From: JAAYEV01 sp964508195
GTDB taxonomy: Bacteria; Bacillota; Clostridia; Ch29
DNA length: 11,376 bases
Direction of reading: 5' to 3'
NCBI GenBank assembly: GCA_964508195.1
Contig: CAZDSH010000048.1
Location: forward strand, 1 to 11,376
This document shows, in pieces, positions 1 to 7,353 of this stretch. Numbering within the stretch: position 1 is the first letter of the stretch; every line of letters begins with the position of its first letter. A program made the translations under genes and the position numbers. Under the pieces are notes generated by a model, which was not told where the DNA came from, did no database searches, and saw nothing but the letters and a program-made list of their open reading frames with translations.

Positions 1-54
1 AGCACTCGGCTGTTAACCGAGGGGTTGCTGGTTCGAATCCAGCCTGAGGAGCCA
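1..54 (+). tRNA. tRNA-Asn (GTT), 5' end cut off by the window edge
   Basis: This is the 3' two thirds of a tRNA. The anticodon stem pairs 5-9 (CTCGG) with 17-21 (CCGAG) around a 7-nt loop whose anticodon is GTT at 12-14, which reads Asn codons. The T arm pairs 27-31 with 39-43 around the loop TTCGAAT. Positions 44-50 are the 3' acceptor strand, 51 is a G discriminator and 52-54 is an encoded CCA. The acceptor 5' strand and most of the D arm lie outside the window. A T-rich run (55-65) follows and may help end transcription. I saw no duplicated tRNA 3' end elsewhere in the window, so nothing marks it as an integration site here. Confidence 0.95.
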
Positions 55-168
55 TTTTATTTTTTGCCAAAACCTGACCTTAGAAGGAGAAACCATAATC
101 GATGTAGAATAGATAATAGTCACGATTAATAAAAGATCAGGGTATGAATCAATAAGTCAAAAAATATA

Positions 169-174
169 TATAAT
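169..174 (+). promoter_or_regulatory. Possible -10 element for the GH26-type gene
   Basis: A perfect TATAAT lies about 45 bases before the TTG start of the secreted GH26-type protein. No good -35 box is seen at the usual spacing; the best is a poor ATGAAT at 144-149 with a 19-bp spacer. The region is AT-rich, so a chance match is plausible. Confidence 0.2.
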
Positions 175-217
175 CACGGTAGATATAGTGTTTTTGAATT
201 ATGGGGAGTGATTTAAA

Positions 218-2185
218 TTGAAGAGAAAAAGAATTATATTCGTGTTTGCCGCCCTTTTAATCGTTCTTTTATCCAATACCGCCTATGCAGCCCAGGATAA
301 TACAGGACAGGCACGGTTATCTCCTTTAGGCAGTTCCTATAAAACTTTAATAGGCGGGCAGTTCGAATTTATATTGATGGATGGCTGGTCTTTGGTAAGG
401 GAGAGTCAATACGAAAGTATAATAACAAAGGAAATAGAAGGTGAAACAAAAGAGATCGGCGGCATAGAGATATTGAGCAAGGAAAGGAGTAGCATTCCCA
501 GTAAAATGTTTACTAACCTCCAGGATAGCGGAGGCAGTTTTATTCTTATTGAGGACAAATTATTAGAAAAGGACAACCATAGCCAATACCATATTAAATG
601 GATAAAGGATAAAAAGTACTACGTTGATATATACATTATGAATGAAGGGGCCGCTTTTTATCACGTCACGCTGGTATCAGAGCTTAGACATTTTGAAGAA
701 TTGTTTCAGCAGTTCGAAGGCTTCATTAAAACCCTGGGGATTCGGGATGCATCTTTTAATTGGGAATATGATTGCTACTATAATAATGTGGATAAATATA
801 TGATATTCCTACCCGAGGGCTGGAAGGTCGACAACAAGAATGAGTTTGCTAGCACAAGTTTTTTTAACCCCGACTTGGGTAAATTTCACATCTATAAGGA
901 GCAGCTAAGGGGCATCACCCCTGATACTTATATGCGTTACAGCAATAAAAAGATTGAGGAAGGCCTCGGAGGGACGCGGGTTTTACTTAGAAATGACGAT
1001 CAAAAGGACGGGCATCGCATAGTTGAATATATATGGACAAGGCCGGAAATAAAGACTTTAGAAAAAGACTTTAATTATTATTATGAAATAAATGTAATAC
1101 CTCGAGACGGGGACTTTGTGTATACATACATAATGAAGACGGATAAGGAAAATTTAGAGAGGGCTTTTACTGATTTCCAGGATATCCTAAGGGGTTTTGC
1201 CCACGTTGATTACGATATCAAAGCCCCCGGGTTTAAAAGGGCTAAAGAGGGTATGGAAGTTTTATTAGAGGGTAACGAAATTAACTTTCATATACCGAAG
1301 GATAAGACCCTTTGGGGTCTATTCAGCGAACATATCCCGGGGAACTATATGGATGGTATAAAAATAGCGGAGACAAACCTAGGCCATAGGTTCGAGTTTA
1401 TAATGACCTATTCCTCCTTTGCATCGGAGTTTCCCCGGGCCGATGTAAAGAAAATATACGGAGACGATAGAATAATGATGCTTACGCTACAACCGTGGAT
1501 TGAGGGTAACCTAGGAGAAATAATGATACCCGGTATTGTAGCCGGGGAATACGACGAATATCTAAAGGGATGGGCTCGGGGTATCAAAGAATTAGGAGAA
1601 CCGGTACTCTTTCGTTTTGCCAACGAGATGAACGGCGACTGGGACCCGTGGTGCGTATGGTTCTTCGCAAAGGATCACGACCTGTATATAAAGGCATGGC
1701 AGCATGTATACGAGCTGTTCCGTGAGGAGGGTGCGGATAATGCCTACTTTGTTTGGAACCCCCACGATAGATCCTTCCCGAATTTTAAATGGAACAACCC
1801 CCATTTATATTACCCCGGGGACGATTATGTTGATTGGGTAGGACTTACGGGCTATAATAACGGTACTAGCTATAATTGGGATGAATGGAGGGACTTTGGC
1901 CCGATCTATGAGGGTATATACGAAGAATACTCTAATCTATATCCCGATAAACCTTTAATAATAACCGAGTTCGCCTGTAATGAGGATGGCGGCGATAAGG
2001 CTGCATGGATAAGGGATGCCTTTAACAAACTGGCCGAGGGCTATACCGGCATAAAAATTGCCGTATGGTTTAATCAAGTAGACGGCCGTTGGCAATATCC
2101 CATATATTCCACACCCGAGGCTAAGGAAGCGTTTATCGAAGGTTTAAAGCACGAAAGGTTCATATTTGAAGCTATCAAAAAATAA
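218..2185 (+). CDS. Secreted GH26-family (mannanase-like) glycoside hydrolase with two N-terminal repeat-like domains
   Basis: Probable extracytoplasmic glycoside hydrolase of family 26, whose members mostly cleave beta-mannans or related beta-glucans by a retaining mechanism. The start is TTG at 218 after a GGGGAG site. Residues 1-25 form a signal peptide: KRKR, a hydrophobic core, then AYA-A as a likely cleavage site. Two regions of about 140-160 residues follow (about 41-175 and 185-335). Each opens with a pattern like F-x-L/P-x-GW and ends in an amphipathic segment, suggesting tandem PsbP/Mog1-like domains; that assignment is tentative. The catalytic domain spans about 360-645. FANEMNGDWDPW (467-478) carries the predicted acid/base E470, and ITEFA (582-586) the predicted nucleophile E584; VWNP (512-515) and GLTGYN (542-547) also fit. 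Most GH26 enzymes have His before the acid/base Glu, but here it is Asn. No carbohydrate-binding module, SLH domain or dockerin is seen, and no other polysaccharide genes lie nearby. The substrate is unknown. Confidence 0.85.
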   Translation: MKRKRIIFVFAALLIVLLSNTAYAAQDNTGQARLSPLGSSYKTLIGGQFEFILMDGWSLVRESQYESIITKEIEGETKEIGGIEILSKERSSIPSKMFTNLQDSGGSFILIEDKLLEKDNHSQYHIKWIKDKKYYVDIYIMNEGAAFYHVTLVSELRHFEELFQQFEGFIKTLGIRDASFNWEYDCYYNNVDKYMIFLPEGWKVDNKNEFASTSFFNPDLGKFHIYKEQLRGITPDTYMRYSNKKIEEGLGGTRVLLRNDDQKDGHRIVEYIWTRPEIKTLEKDFNYYYEINVIPRDGDFVYTYIMKTDKENLERAFTDFQDILRGFAHVDYDIKAPGFKRAKEGMEVLLEGNEINFHIPKDKTLWGLFSEHIPGNYMDGIKIAETNLGHRFEFIMTYSSFASEFPRADVKKIYGDDRIMMLTLQPWIEGNLGEIMIPGIVAGEYDEYLKGWARGIKELGEPVLFRFANEMNGDWDPWCVWFFAKDHDLYIKAWQHVYELFREEGADNAYFVWNPHDRSFPNFKWNNPHLYYPGDDYVDWVGLTGYNNGTSYNWDEWRDFGPIYEGIYEEYSNLYPDKPLIITEFACNEDGGDKAAWIRDAFNKLAEGYTGIKIAVWFNQVDGRWQYPIYSTPEAKEAFIEGLKHERFIFEAIKK

Positions 2186-2212
2186 CAGGTTAAAATGCCT
2201 GTTATTTTTTTT
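2177..2212. terminator. Bidirectional Rho-independent terminator
   Basis: ATAACAGG (2182-2189) pairs with CCTGTTAT (2198-2205) around an 8-nt loop. On the plus strand it is followed by a run of T (2205-2212). On the minus strand the A-run at 2177-2182 gives the T-tract. It therefore fits termination of both the GH26-type gene, whose stop overlaps the stem, and the convergent DUF3189 gene. Confidence 0.85.
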
Positions 2213-2216
2213 CAGG

Positions 2217-2678
2217 CTAGGATCTCGCCGCATATTGTTTTGTATGAAGGGCTATTTTCACCATGTCCATATAAGCCTTACGACTCCCCCAGAGGACTAT
2301 AGGTCTTCCTATAGGAACTAAGTTGAGTTTCCTCGAAAGGAATCCGCCTATCTTCATTATGTTGTTTACCGCAGGGGATACGTTTATAAGCACGACGGAG
2401 TTATCGTCCTTTGCAAGGATAGATGCGAGGTCCTCTAGGGCACGGATTATCAGTTTACCGGAAAACTGCCGGCTTAGGGTATATATATTGTTCCCGTATT
2501 CGTCAATACCCCTAGGGATTATGCAACCATGCTGATTTGGGGATATATTATCAAAATACGGTATGCTAAGGAGCTCTCTATTAGTGGCCCTTCTGTTCCG
2601 AGGCAATATCCCTAAATGGATAGCCGATGCAATTACCGATGAATGGGCCCCACCGACACAGTGATATATTATATGCAC
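2217..2678 (-). CDS. DUF3189 family protein of unknown function
   Basis: A protein of 153 residues resembling the DUF3189 family, found in spore-forming Firmicutes and without a known function. The family-like N-terminus HIIYHCVGGAHSSVIASAIHLGIL (residues 2-25) is followed by a PYFD segment and a DE-x-GN-x-IY segment. I see no signal peptide or membrane segment, so it is probably cytoplasmic. The frame opens upstream at a TTG (2693), but GGAGG at 2691-2687 sits inside that extension, 8 bases ahead of a GTG at 2678. Starting there gives the expected MHIIYHC N-terminus, so I chose GTG. The gene is convergent with the GH26-type gene and divergent from the NUDIX-like gene. The cysteine, histidine and serines of the GGAHSS region are the obvious functional candidates, but no activity can be assigned. 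Confidence 0.75.
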   Translation of the reverse strand: MHIIYHCVGGAHSSVIASAIHLGILPRNRRATNRELLSIPYFDNISPNQHGCIIPRGIDEYGNNIYTLSRQFSGKLIIRALEDLASILAKDDNSVVLINVSPAVNNIMKIGGFLSRKLNLVPIGRPIVLWGSRKAYMDMVKIALHTKQYAARS

Positions 2679-2782
2679 TATAAATGCCTCCAATATGATG
2701 TACTATCTAAGGATACCCGTAATATATTTAAATTATCCCGGGATCGATTATAACTTTGTTTTATTTAGCTCCAAGGTTATGA

Positions 2783-2788
2783 TATAAT
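2783..2788 (+). promoter_or_regulatory. Possible -10 element for the NUDIX-like gene
   Basis: A perfect TATAAT lies 35 bases before the ATG at 2824, in the divergent intergenic region. No convincing -35 hexamer is at 16-18 bp. On the opposite strand, TTGGAG (2774-2769) and TATAAT (2752-2747), 16 bp apart, could serve the DUF3189 gene. Confidence 0.3.
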
Positions 2789-2823
2789 TGATGCACAACA
2801 ACTAAAAAAAGGGGAGATTGCCT

Positions 2824-3249
2824 ATGCTTTTCAGAAACTGTGCCGGCGGTGTAGTCTTCAACAAGGATAAGGTGCTCATTTTGAAAAATCATAAAGGAGA
2901 ATGGGTACTGCCAAAGGGCAGGATCAGGAACGGGAGCATCTCTGTGGAGACAGCGAAAGCGAGGGTTAAGCACGAGGCGGGGGTTCAAGCGGAGATTATA
3001 TCGCCGGCAGGGGAAACGAGTTATGAATTCTTTTCAATAAACCGACAAAGGCCTGTTTGTAACAGAATTACATGGTTTATAATGAATTCTGAGAATGATC
3101 GGGCAAATATAAATAAAGACGAAGGTTTTGTGTTAGGGGGCTTTTTTTCGATAGACGAAGCCCTGGAGAAGATTACTTACAGCCAGGATAAATCCCTGGT
3201 AAACCTATCATATAAAAAATATAGAAGGCTTTACAGTGAATGTGTCTGA
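2824..3249 (+). CDS. NUDIX-fold protein with a degenerate Nudix box
   Basis: A protein of 141 residues with the layout of a small NUDIX hydrolase. The family cleaves nucleoside diphosphates linked to another moiety, using metal held by glutamates of the box G-x5-E-x7-R-E-U-x-E-E-x-G-U. The fold signs are clear: an AGGVVF strand (7-12), W-V-L-PKG (27-32) and the box region 32-54 ending in EAGV. However, the box positions read S38 for the first Glu, A46 and R47 for Arg-Glu, and H50-E51 for Glu-Glu, so only one of the four glutamates remains. The protein may be inactive, use another metal site, or bind a ligand. I chose ATG 2824, 7 bases after GGGGAG (2811-2816); the in-frame TTG at 2818 is too close to that site. 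It stands alone between divergent and convergent neighbours. Confidence 0.8.
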   Translation: MLFRNCAGGVVFNKDKVLILKNHKGEWVLPKGRIRNGSISVETAKARVKHEAGVQAEIISPAGETSYEFFSINRQRPVCNRITWFIMNSENDRANINKDEGFVLGGFFSIDEALEKITYSQDKSLVNLSYKKYRRLYSECV

Positions 3250-3254
3250 TGAGG

Positions 3255-3300
3255 GATTATTTCACTACTTCAAGGGAGTAGAGAAATAGTCTTATTTATT
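3255..3300 (+). terminator. Probable terminator after the NUDIX-like gene
   Basis: Positions 3255-3269 (GATTATTTCACTACT) pair with 3277-3291 (AGTAGAGAAATAGTC) with two mismatched positions and a 7-nt loop. A T-rich tail (TTATTTATT, 3292-3300) follows on the plus strand and overlaps the end of the convergent TauE/SafE gene. The low GC content and mismatches make it a weak or imperfect terminator. Confidence 0.5.
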
Positions 3301-3645
3301 ATCTTTAGAAAAAATTTCGATACCCCCCATTATAAAAAGAAAAATACCAAAAAGTTTTGACAAAAATCCAGGGGAAAGACGCATGGCGAAGGCGGAGCCT
3401 GTAAGGGCCCCTGCAAGGCCGGCCAATATCAATAAAGGAGAATAGTTAAGACATAAATTATCCTTTCTGTAATGTATAATAAGGGATACTATTGCTACGG
3501 GTATAAAGTTTACTAGGTTTATGCTCTGGGCTGTGTGCTGTTTTGTTTCGGTAAACAGAATAAGGGCCGGTATTAATAGCGTACCACCGCCTATACCCAT
3601 GGCTCCGACTAGCCCTGCAAAAAAACCGATCATCACGATTAACAA
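3292..3645 (-). CDS. Half-length TauE/SafE (TSUP) membrane protein, second half
   Basis: A hydrophobic protein of 117 residues or slightly fewer, from the TauE/SafE (DUF81) family of anion or organosulfur permeases. Full-length members have about 250 residues built from two homologous halves. This is one half: residues 4-30 hold the glycine-rich signature FFAGLVGAMGIGGGTLLIP, followed by about three more membrane segments (about 45-62, 68-90 and 94-112). The start is uncertain. The TTG at 3645 directly follows the TAA of the upstream half, and GTG 3636 or ATG 3633 are alternatives. The purine-rich AGGATGGTGG within the end of the upstream gene can act as its ribosome-binding site. Translation is probably coupled, and the two proteins probably pair to make one transporter. 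The substrate cannot be read from sequence. Confidence 0.8.
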   Translation of the reverse strand: MLIVMIGFFAGLVGAMGIGGGTLLIPALILFTETKQHTAQSINLVNFIPVAIVSLIIHYRKDNLCLNYSPLLILAGLAGALTGSAFAMRLSPGFLSKLFGIFLFIMGGIEIFSKDNK

Positions 3646-3993
3646 TTAAACCACCATCCTAATAGCGGCTATTATCATAAAAAAGCCGAAGACTCTACGC
3701 AGTATAAGGGCAGGTATTTTGTTGAAAAACCCTGCGCCGATAAGACTACCCATTACACCGCCGGAGATAACTTTAAAAGCAGTAGGCCAATATATAAAAT
3801 CGTTGCCGTAGTAAATTATTGTGCTTAGTATCGTAAGGGGCAAAATAACCATAATTGCCGTGGCGTGGGCCCTATGGTCTTCTAATCCAAGGATAAACAC
3901 CATACCCGGGACTAGGATTGTGCCGCCACCGGAACCGAAAAGGCCGTTGCAAAGTCCTGTAAATAAGCCGATGGTTATAAGTTTCGCTGTCAT
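3646..3993 (-). CDS. Half-length TauE/SafE (TSUP) membrane protein, first half
   Basis: A hydrophobic protein of 115 residues, homologous in layout to the downstream half. The TauE/SafE signature is GLFTGLCNGLFGSGGGTILVPG (9-30), then membrane segments near 45-62, 70-88 and 94-113. Its ATG at 3993 is preceded by GGGGTG at good spacing, so this is the first gene of the minus-strand pair and is divergent from nadE. It ends in TAA (3648-3646) and the next codon in the same frame begins the second half. Without that stop the two would read as one protein of about 232 residues, the usual full size. Paired half-size TSUP genes do occur in Firmicutes, so this may be the normal form rather than a broken gene. 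Confidence 0.8.
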   Translation of the reverse strand: MTAKLITIGLFTGLCNGLFGSGGGTILVPGMVFILGLEDHRAHATAIMVILPLTILSTIIYYGNDFIYWPTAFKVISGGVMGSLIGAGFFNKIPALILRRVFGFFMIIAAIRMVV

Positions 3994-4068
3994 TTATTCA
4001 CCCCATTTTTTAGGTATTATTATCTACTTTTTCCGTATCGTATCAAAATATTCGTTTTATTAACTGGG

Positions 4069-4097
4069 TTTACTAAATGCCTCGGCTATGCTAATAT
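4069..4097 (+). promoter_or_regulatory. Candidate sigma-A-type promoter of nadE-yebC
   Basis: TTTACT (4069-4074) and TAATAT (4092-4097) are separated by exactly 17 bp, and nadE starts 36 bases downstream. This is the best-spaced match in the 139-bp divergent region. I see no operator-like palindrome or NAD-related leader structure in it. Confidence 0.45.
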
Positions 4098-4132
4098 GTT
4101 TTTAGTGTTACATTTTAAGAGGTGAAAACAGT

Positions 4133-4894
4133 ATGGGGCAAAATAAAAGTATTGAAAAAACGGTCCAATGGCTCAGGGATAAGGTATCAGAGACTAAAAC
4201 CCAGGGTCTGTTGGTCGGCGTATCCGGGGGACTGGATTCCGCGGTAGTGGCTTTCTTAATTAAAAAGGCTATGCCAGACGCATCCCTCGGGATAGTGCTA
4301 CCCTGTGAAAGCGGCGAACAGGATATAAAGGATGCTATAAAAACAATGAAAGCCTGTAATATAGCTTCCATGGAGATTGACTTAACATTTATACATAATG
4401 AATTAATAGAAGGGGTATTCAAGGAGCTCAAAGGCCTAGGAAGACATGATAATAAGGACTTAAATAAAATAGCCAAGGCAAATTTAAAGGCAAGGCTCAG
4501 GATGAGCACGCTATATACGGTAGCCAATGCGCTTAACTATCTTGTAGTGGGCACCGATAACGCTGCGGAGATTCATGTTGGATATTTTACTAAATACGGC
4601 GATGGCGGTGTGGATGTCCTGCCTATTGCGCATCTTACGAAGAGAAGGGTAGGGGAATGGGCGAAGGCCTTAGGTGTGCCCGGGGATATAATTAAAAAAG
4701 TGCCAACCGCGGGGTTATGGGAGGGTCAGACCGATGAAAAGGAAATGGGGACCACCTACGATATGGTGGACGATCTGTTAGAGGGCAAAAAAATAGCCCA
4801 AAAGGATGAGCTCATTATAGGGAGGCTACACAATACCTCCCGACACAAAAGAAACCTTCCCGCAAGCCCTCCTAGGGAATGGTATATTAGATGA
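4133..4894 (+). CDS. nadE: NAD+ synthase, ammonia-dependent type
   Basis: Catalyses the last step of NAD+ synthesis: ATP-dependent amidation of nicotinic acid adenine dinucleotide via an adenylated intermediate, in the cytoplasm. The 253-residue length is that of the stand-alone synthetase domain without the N-terminal glutaminase, so ammonia is the expected nitrogen donor. The PP-loop SGGLDS is at 31-36. Further family motifs are NLKARLRM (117-124), GTDNAAE (140-146), FTKYGDGG (152-159) and PTAGLW-x-GQTDE (191-202). The start ATG follows AAGAGGTG at normal spacing. The gene is followed after 21 bp by a YebC-family gene with its own AAAGGAG site, so the two are probably co-transcribed. No odd residues were seen. 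Confidence 0.95.
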   Translation: MGQNKSIEKTVQWLRDKVSETKTQGLLVGVSGGLDSAVVAFLIKKAMPDASLGIVLPCESGEQDIKDAIKTMKACNIASMEIDLTFIHNELIEGVFKELKGLGRHDNKDLNKIAKANLKARLRMSTLYTVANALNYLVVGTDNAAEIHVGYFTKYGDGGVDVLPIAHLTKRRVGEWAKALGVPGDIIKKVPTAGLWEGQTDEKEMGTTYDMVDDLLEGKKIAQKDELIIGRLHNTSRHKRNLPASPPREWYIR

Positions 4895-4915
4895 TAAGGA
4901 AAGGAGTTAATCAGT

Positions 4916-5650
4916 ATGGCGGGACATTCAAAATGGGCTAATATACAACATAGAAAGAATAGGCAGGATGCTAAGAGGGGTCAAATATTTACAAAACTCG
5001 GTAGAGCTATATCCGTTGCAGCGAAGGAAGGTGGTGACGATCCCGAAACTAATTCGGCATTAAGGGACGCCATCACAAAGGCGAAGGCACAGAATATGCC
5101 TAACGATACGATCGAAAGGGCGATTAAAAGGGGTTCCGGTGAGCTGGGGGGTACTGATTATCAGAATGTGACCTACGAGGGTTATGGCCCCAACGGTGTT
5201 GCGGTTATTATAGAGGCCCTTACGGAGAATAGAAACAGAACAGCGGGCGAAATAAGATATGCCTTCGATAAGAACGGGGGTAATTTAGGTACCTCCGGCT
5301 GCGTATCCTTTCTGTTTGAAAAAAGGGGCCAAATTATGATCGAAAAGACCGACGAGATCGATGATGAACAGATTATGATGATCGCTATAGAAGCCGGGGC
5401 CGAGGACGTGGAAATCGAGGAAGAGGGCTATGAAATCCTTACATTACCCGAGGATTTCGGTAGAGTCCTTGAAGTAGTACAGGATAGCGGGCTTAAGCCG
5501 CTAGCGGCGGAGGTGGCGATGATACCGTCTACCGTCGTTACATTAACCGATGAAGAGGATATCAGGCTTATGAACCGGCTTATTGATACCCTGGAGGATA
5601 ACGATGATATACAAAATGTTTACAATAACTGGGACATATCCGATGAATAA
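4916..5650 (+). CDS. yebC: YebC/PmpR (TACO1-like) family protein
   Basis: A member of the near-universal YebC family, 244 residues, the usual length. The N-terminal signature MAGHSKWANIQHRK (1-14) is complete, followed by the helical domain, a YEGYGPNGVA segment (88-97) and an acidic C-terminal part ending in NVYNNWDI. The family was first described as DNA-binding regulators (PmpR). Its mitochondrial relative TACO1 acts in translation, and bacterial YebC has more recently been linked to relief of ribosome stalling at proline runs, so a translation role is at least as likely as transcription control. In many bacteria yebC directly precedes ruvC-ruvA-ruvB. Here the ruv genes lie about 2.6 kb downstream, with a symporter gene and a bofC-like gene in between. 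Confidence 0.93.
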   Translation: MAGHSKWANIQHRKNRQDAKRGQIFTKLGRAISVAAKEGGDDPETNSALRDAITKAKAQNMPNDTIERAIKRGSGELGGTDYQNVTYEGYGPNGVAVIIEALTENRNRTAGEIRYAFDKNGGNLGTSGCVSFLFEKRGQIMIEKTDEIDDEQIMMIAIEAGAEDVEIEEEGYEILTLPEDFGRVLEVVQDSGLKPLAAEVAMIPSTVVTLTDEEDIRLMNRLIDTLEDNDDIQNVYNNWDISDE

Positions 5651-5672
5651 ATATGTAATTTATTAGACCTAG

Positions 5673-5692
5673 ATACTGCAATATTCCAGTAT
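5673..5692. repeat. 20-bp near-perfect palindrome between yebC and the symporter gene
   Basis: ATACTGCAATATTCCAGTAT is its own reverse complement except at one symmetric pair (positions 7 and 14). It lies 22 bp after the yebC stop and about 55 bp before a candidate promoter of the symporter gene. It has no strong T-tract, so it could be an operator or a weak terminator; neither can be shown here. Confidence 0.4.
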
Positions 5693-5727
5693 TATTAAAT
5701 TTTGCACATCATATTACTATTTTTGAC

Positions 5728-5756
5728 TGGACAATTATTGAACTTTAGTATAACAT
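5728..5756 (+). promoter_or_regulatory. Candidate promoter of the NSS transporter gene
   Basis: TGGACA (5728-5733) and TAACAT (5751-5756) are 17 bp apart, 54 bp before the chosen ATG at 5810. An overlapping TTGACT (5723-5728) with TATAAC (5749-5754) is spaced too widely at 20 bp. The match is moderate only. Confidence 0.3.
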
Positions 5757-5809
5757 AAATAGAGATGCAATATCAATTACCATTATTTTTAAAAGGAGGG
5801 AGTTACTTA

Positions 5810-7225
5810 ATGCAACAGACAGAAAATAAGCAAAGGGAGAATTGGGGATCCAGGTTTGGTTTCCTAATGGCCGCAGCGGGATCCGCCGTTGGGCTAGGGA
5901 ATATATGGAGATTCCCCTATCAGACCGGTAAGAACGGCGGCAGTGCATTTATAATTATTTATTTAGGATGCGTTATAGTTGTCGGACTTAGTATAATGAT
6001 CGCCGAGTTTGCCGTTGGAAGAAAGACCGGTCTGGCGGCTGTCGGTGCATACAAATCACAAAACAGGAATTGGACATTTGCCGGGGTGCTTGGTGTGTTA
6101 AGTGGATTCTTCATCATGGGCTTTTATCCGGTAGTTGGCGGTTGGTCAACGGCCTATATGGTTAAATCGGTAACGGGACTTTTGTCCCATCCATCGATAC
6201 CGGACTATTTCGGGGAGTTTATAGGAGCCCCCGTAGAGCCCATAGTGTGGATGCTTATCTACCTAGCGGTAAACGTGGCTATAGTGGCTAAGGGCGTTGC
6301 CGGCGGTATCGAAGCGGCGGGTAAGGTACTCATGCCGATGCTTTTCGTTCTATTAATATTCCTAATATTTAGAAGCATAAGCCTTCCGGGGGCCGGTGCA
6401 GGGCTTACATTCCTATTTAAGCCTGATTGGTCCGTGGTAACCGGTGCAACATTCCTATCGGCGATGGGCCAGGCCTTCTTCACGTTGAGCCTTGGTATGG
6501 GGTGTATGATTACCTATGGAAGCTATCTGGGTAAAAAAGAGACTATACCCAGCAACGCGGCATGGGTAGTATCCCTTGATACCTTAGTTGCTCTTATGGC
6601 CGGCCTGGCGATATTCCCGGCATTGTTTGCCTTCAATGTTGCGCCTACAGAGGGTGCGGGGCTTGTGTTCGTAGTCGTACCCCAGGTGTTCGCACAGATG
6701 GGCGGCGTGGGAGTACTATTCTCTGTAGTATTCTTCCTTGCCCTTGCTATTGCGGCCCTTACCTCGTCGGTATCCCTACTTGAGGTTGTTGTGGCATATC
6801 TCATAGACGAGCGGGGCATAGCCAGAAGGACGGCTACCTATATCGCCTCGGGCATAATGGTGATAACATGTACCCTTTCGTCATTATCCATGGGTATCAT
6901 GTCCGGAACTACGATCTTCGGAGTAGGTTTCTTTGACTTCTTCGATATACTGACGGACAAGATATTCCTGGCCATCGGCGGGATGCTCCTTGCTATATTC
7001 GCCGGTTGGTTCATGAAGAAAGAAGATCTCAAAAAAGAGATCACGAACGATGGGGCAGTACCTTTCCCGTTGTTTGAACTATGGTACAACGTAATAAAAT
7101 ACGTAATACCGGTACTCATAGCAATAGTGGCATATACAGGTATTATGGCTATTGAACAGCAAAGCCTTATGATATTCGGCGTGCTGTTAATAGTAGTACT
7201 TGCAATATTCTCTAAGAAACTATAA
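5810..7225 (+). CDS. Neurotransmitter:sodium symporter (NSS/SNF) family transporter
   Basis: A sodium-coupled amino acid or amine importer of the LeuT-fold NSS family in the cytoplasmic membrane, 471 residues with about 12 membrane segments. The family signature AAAGSAVGLGNIWRFPY (21-37) forms the broken helix 1 that holds substrate and Na+ in LeuT. The helix 6 region TLSLGMGCMITYGSYLG is also present, and the TSSVSLLEV segment in helix 8 fits the second sodium site. The substrate cannot be assigned; LeuT relatives carry leucine, tyrosine, tryptophan and others. I chose ATG 5810 because AGGAGGG (5794-5800) lies 9 bases before it and because MQQTENKQRENWGSRFGF is a typical N-terminus. The upstream in-frame ATG at 5765 has no ribosome-binding site. 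It forms a single transcription unit ended by the palindrome at 7243-7276. Confidence 0.93.
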   Translation: MQQTENKQRENWGSRFGFLMAAAGSAVGLGNIWRFPYQTGKNGGSAFIIIYLGCVIVVGLSIMIAEFAVGRKTGLAAVGAYKSQNRNWTFAGVLGVLSGFFIMGFYPVVGGWSTAYMVKSVTGLLSHPSIPDYFGEFIGAPVEPIVWMLIYLAVNVAIVAKGVAGGIEAAGKVLMPMLFVLLIFLIFRSISLPGAGAGLTFLFKPDWSVVTGATFLSAMGQAFFTLSLGMGCMITYGSYLGKKETIPSNAAWVVSLDTLVALMAGLAIFPALFAFNVAPTEGAGLVFVVVPQVFAQMGGVGVLFSVVFFLALAIAALTSSVSLLEVVVAYLIDERGIARRTATYIASGIMVITCTLSSLSMGIMSGTTIFGVGFFDFFDILTDKIFLAIGGMLLAIFAGWFMKKEDLKKEITNDGAVPFPLFELWYNVIKYVIPVLIAIVAYTGIMAIEQQSLMIFGVLLIVVLAIFSKKL

Positions 7226-7242
7226 TACTATAAAGTAAAATT

Positions 7243-7276
7243 AAATCAGCCTATCCCTTAAGGGATAGGCTGATTT
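7243..7276. terminator. Perfect 34-bp palindrome, terminator of the NSS gene
   Basis: AAATCAGCCTATCCCTT (7243-7259) and its exact reverse complement (7260-7276) form a 17-bp stem with a minimal loop, 17 bp after the symporter stop. The stem ends in ATTT and is followed by CTAA, so the T-tract is short. The strong stem still makes a terminator the best reading. Being symmetric, it could act in both directions. Confidence 0.75.
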
Positions 7277-7353
7277 CTAAGTATATAGTATAAAATTTAA
7301 ATAATATGGAGATAATACCTCAAGAAATGATAAAAACATGGAGGTATTTTTTA

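Noticed and set aside
1..217. tRNA 3' end as a possible integration site for the following gene
   Set aside because: No repeat of the tRNA 3' end and no integrase or mobility gene is seen in the window.
5765..5809. Upstream ATG extending the symporter by 15 residues
   Set aside because: No ribosome-binding site precedes it, while AGGAGGG lies just before the ATG at 5810 and inside the extension.
6259..7119. Three minus-strand open frames within the symporter gene
   Set aside because: Their composition is the usual antisense shadow of a membrane protein gene. The sense frame is a clear NSS family member.
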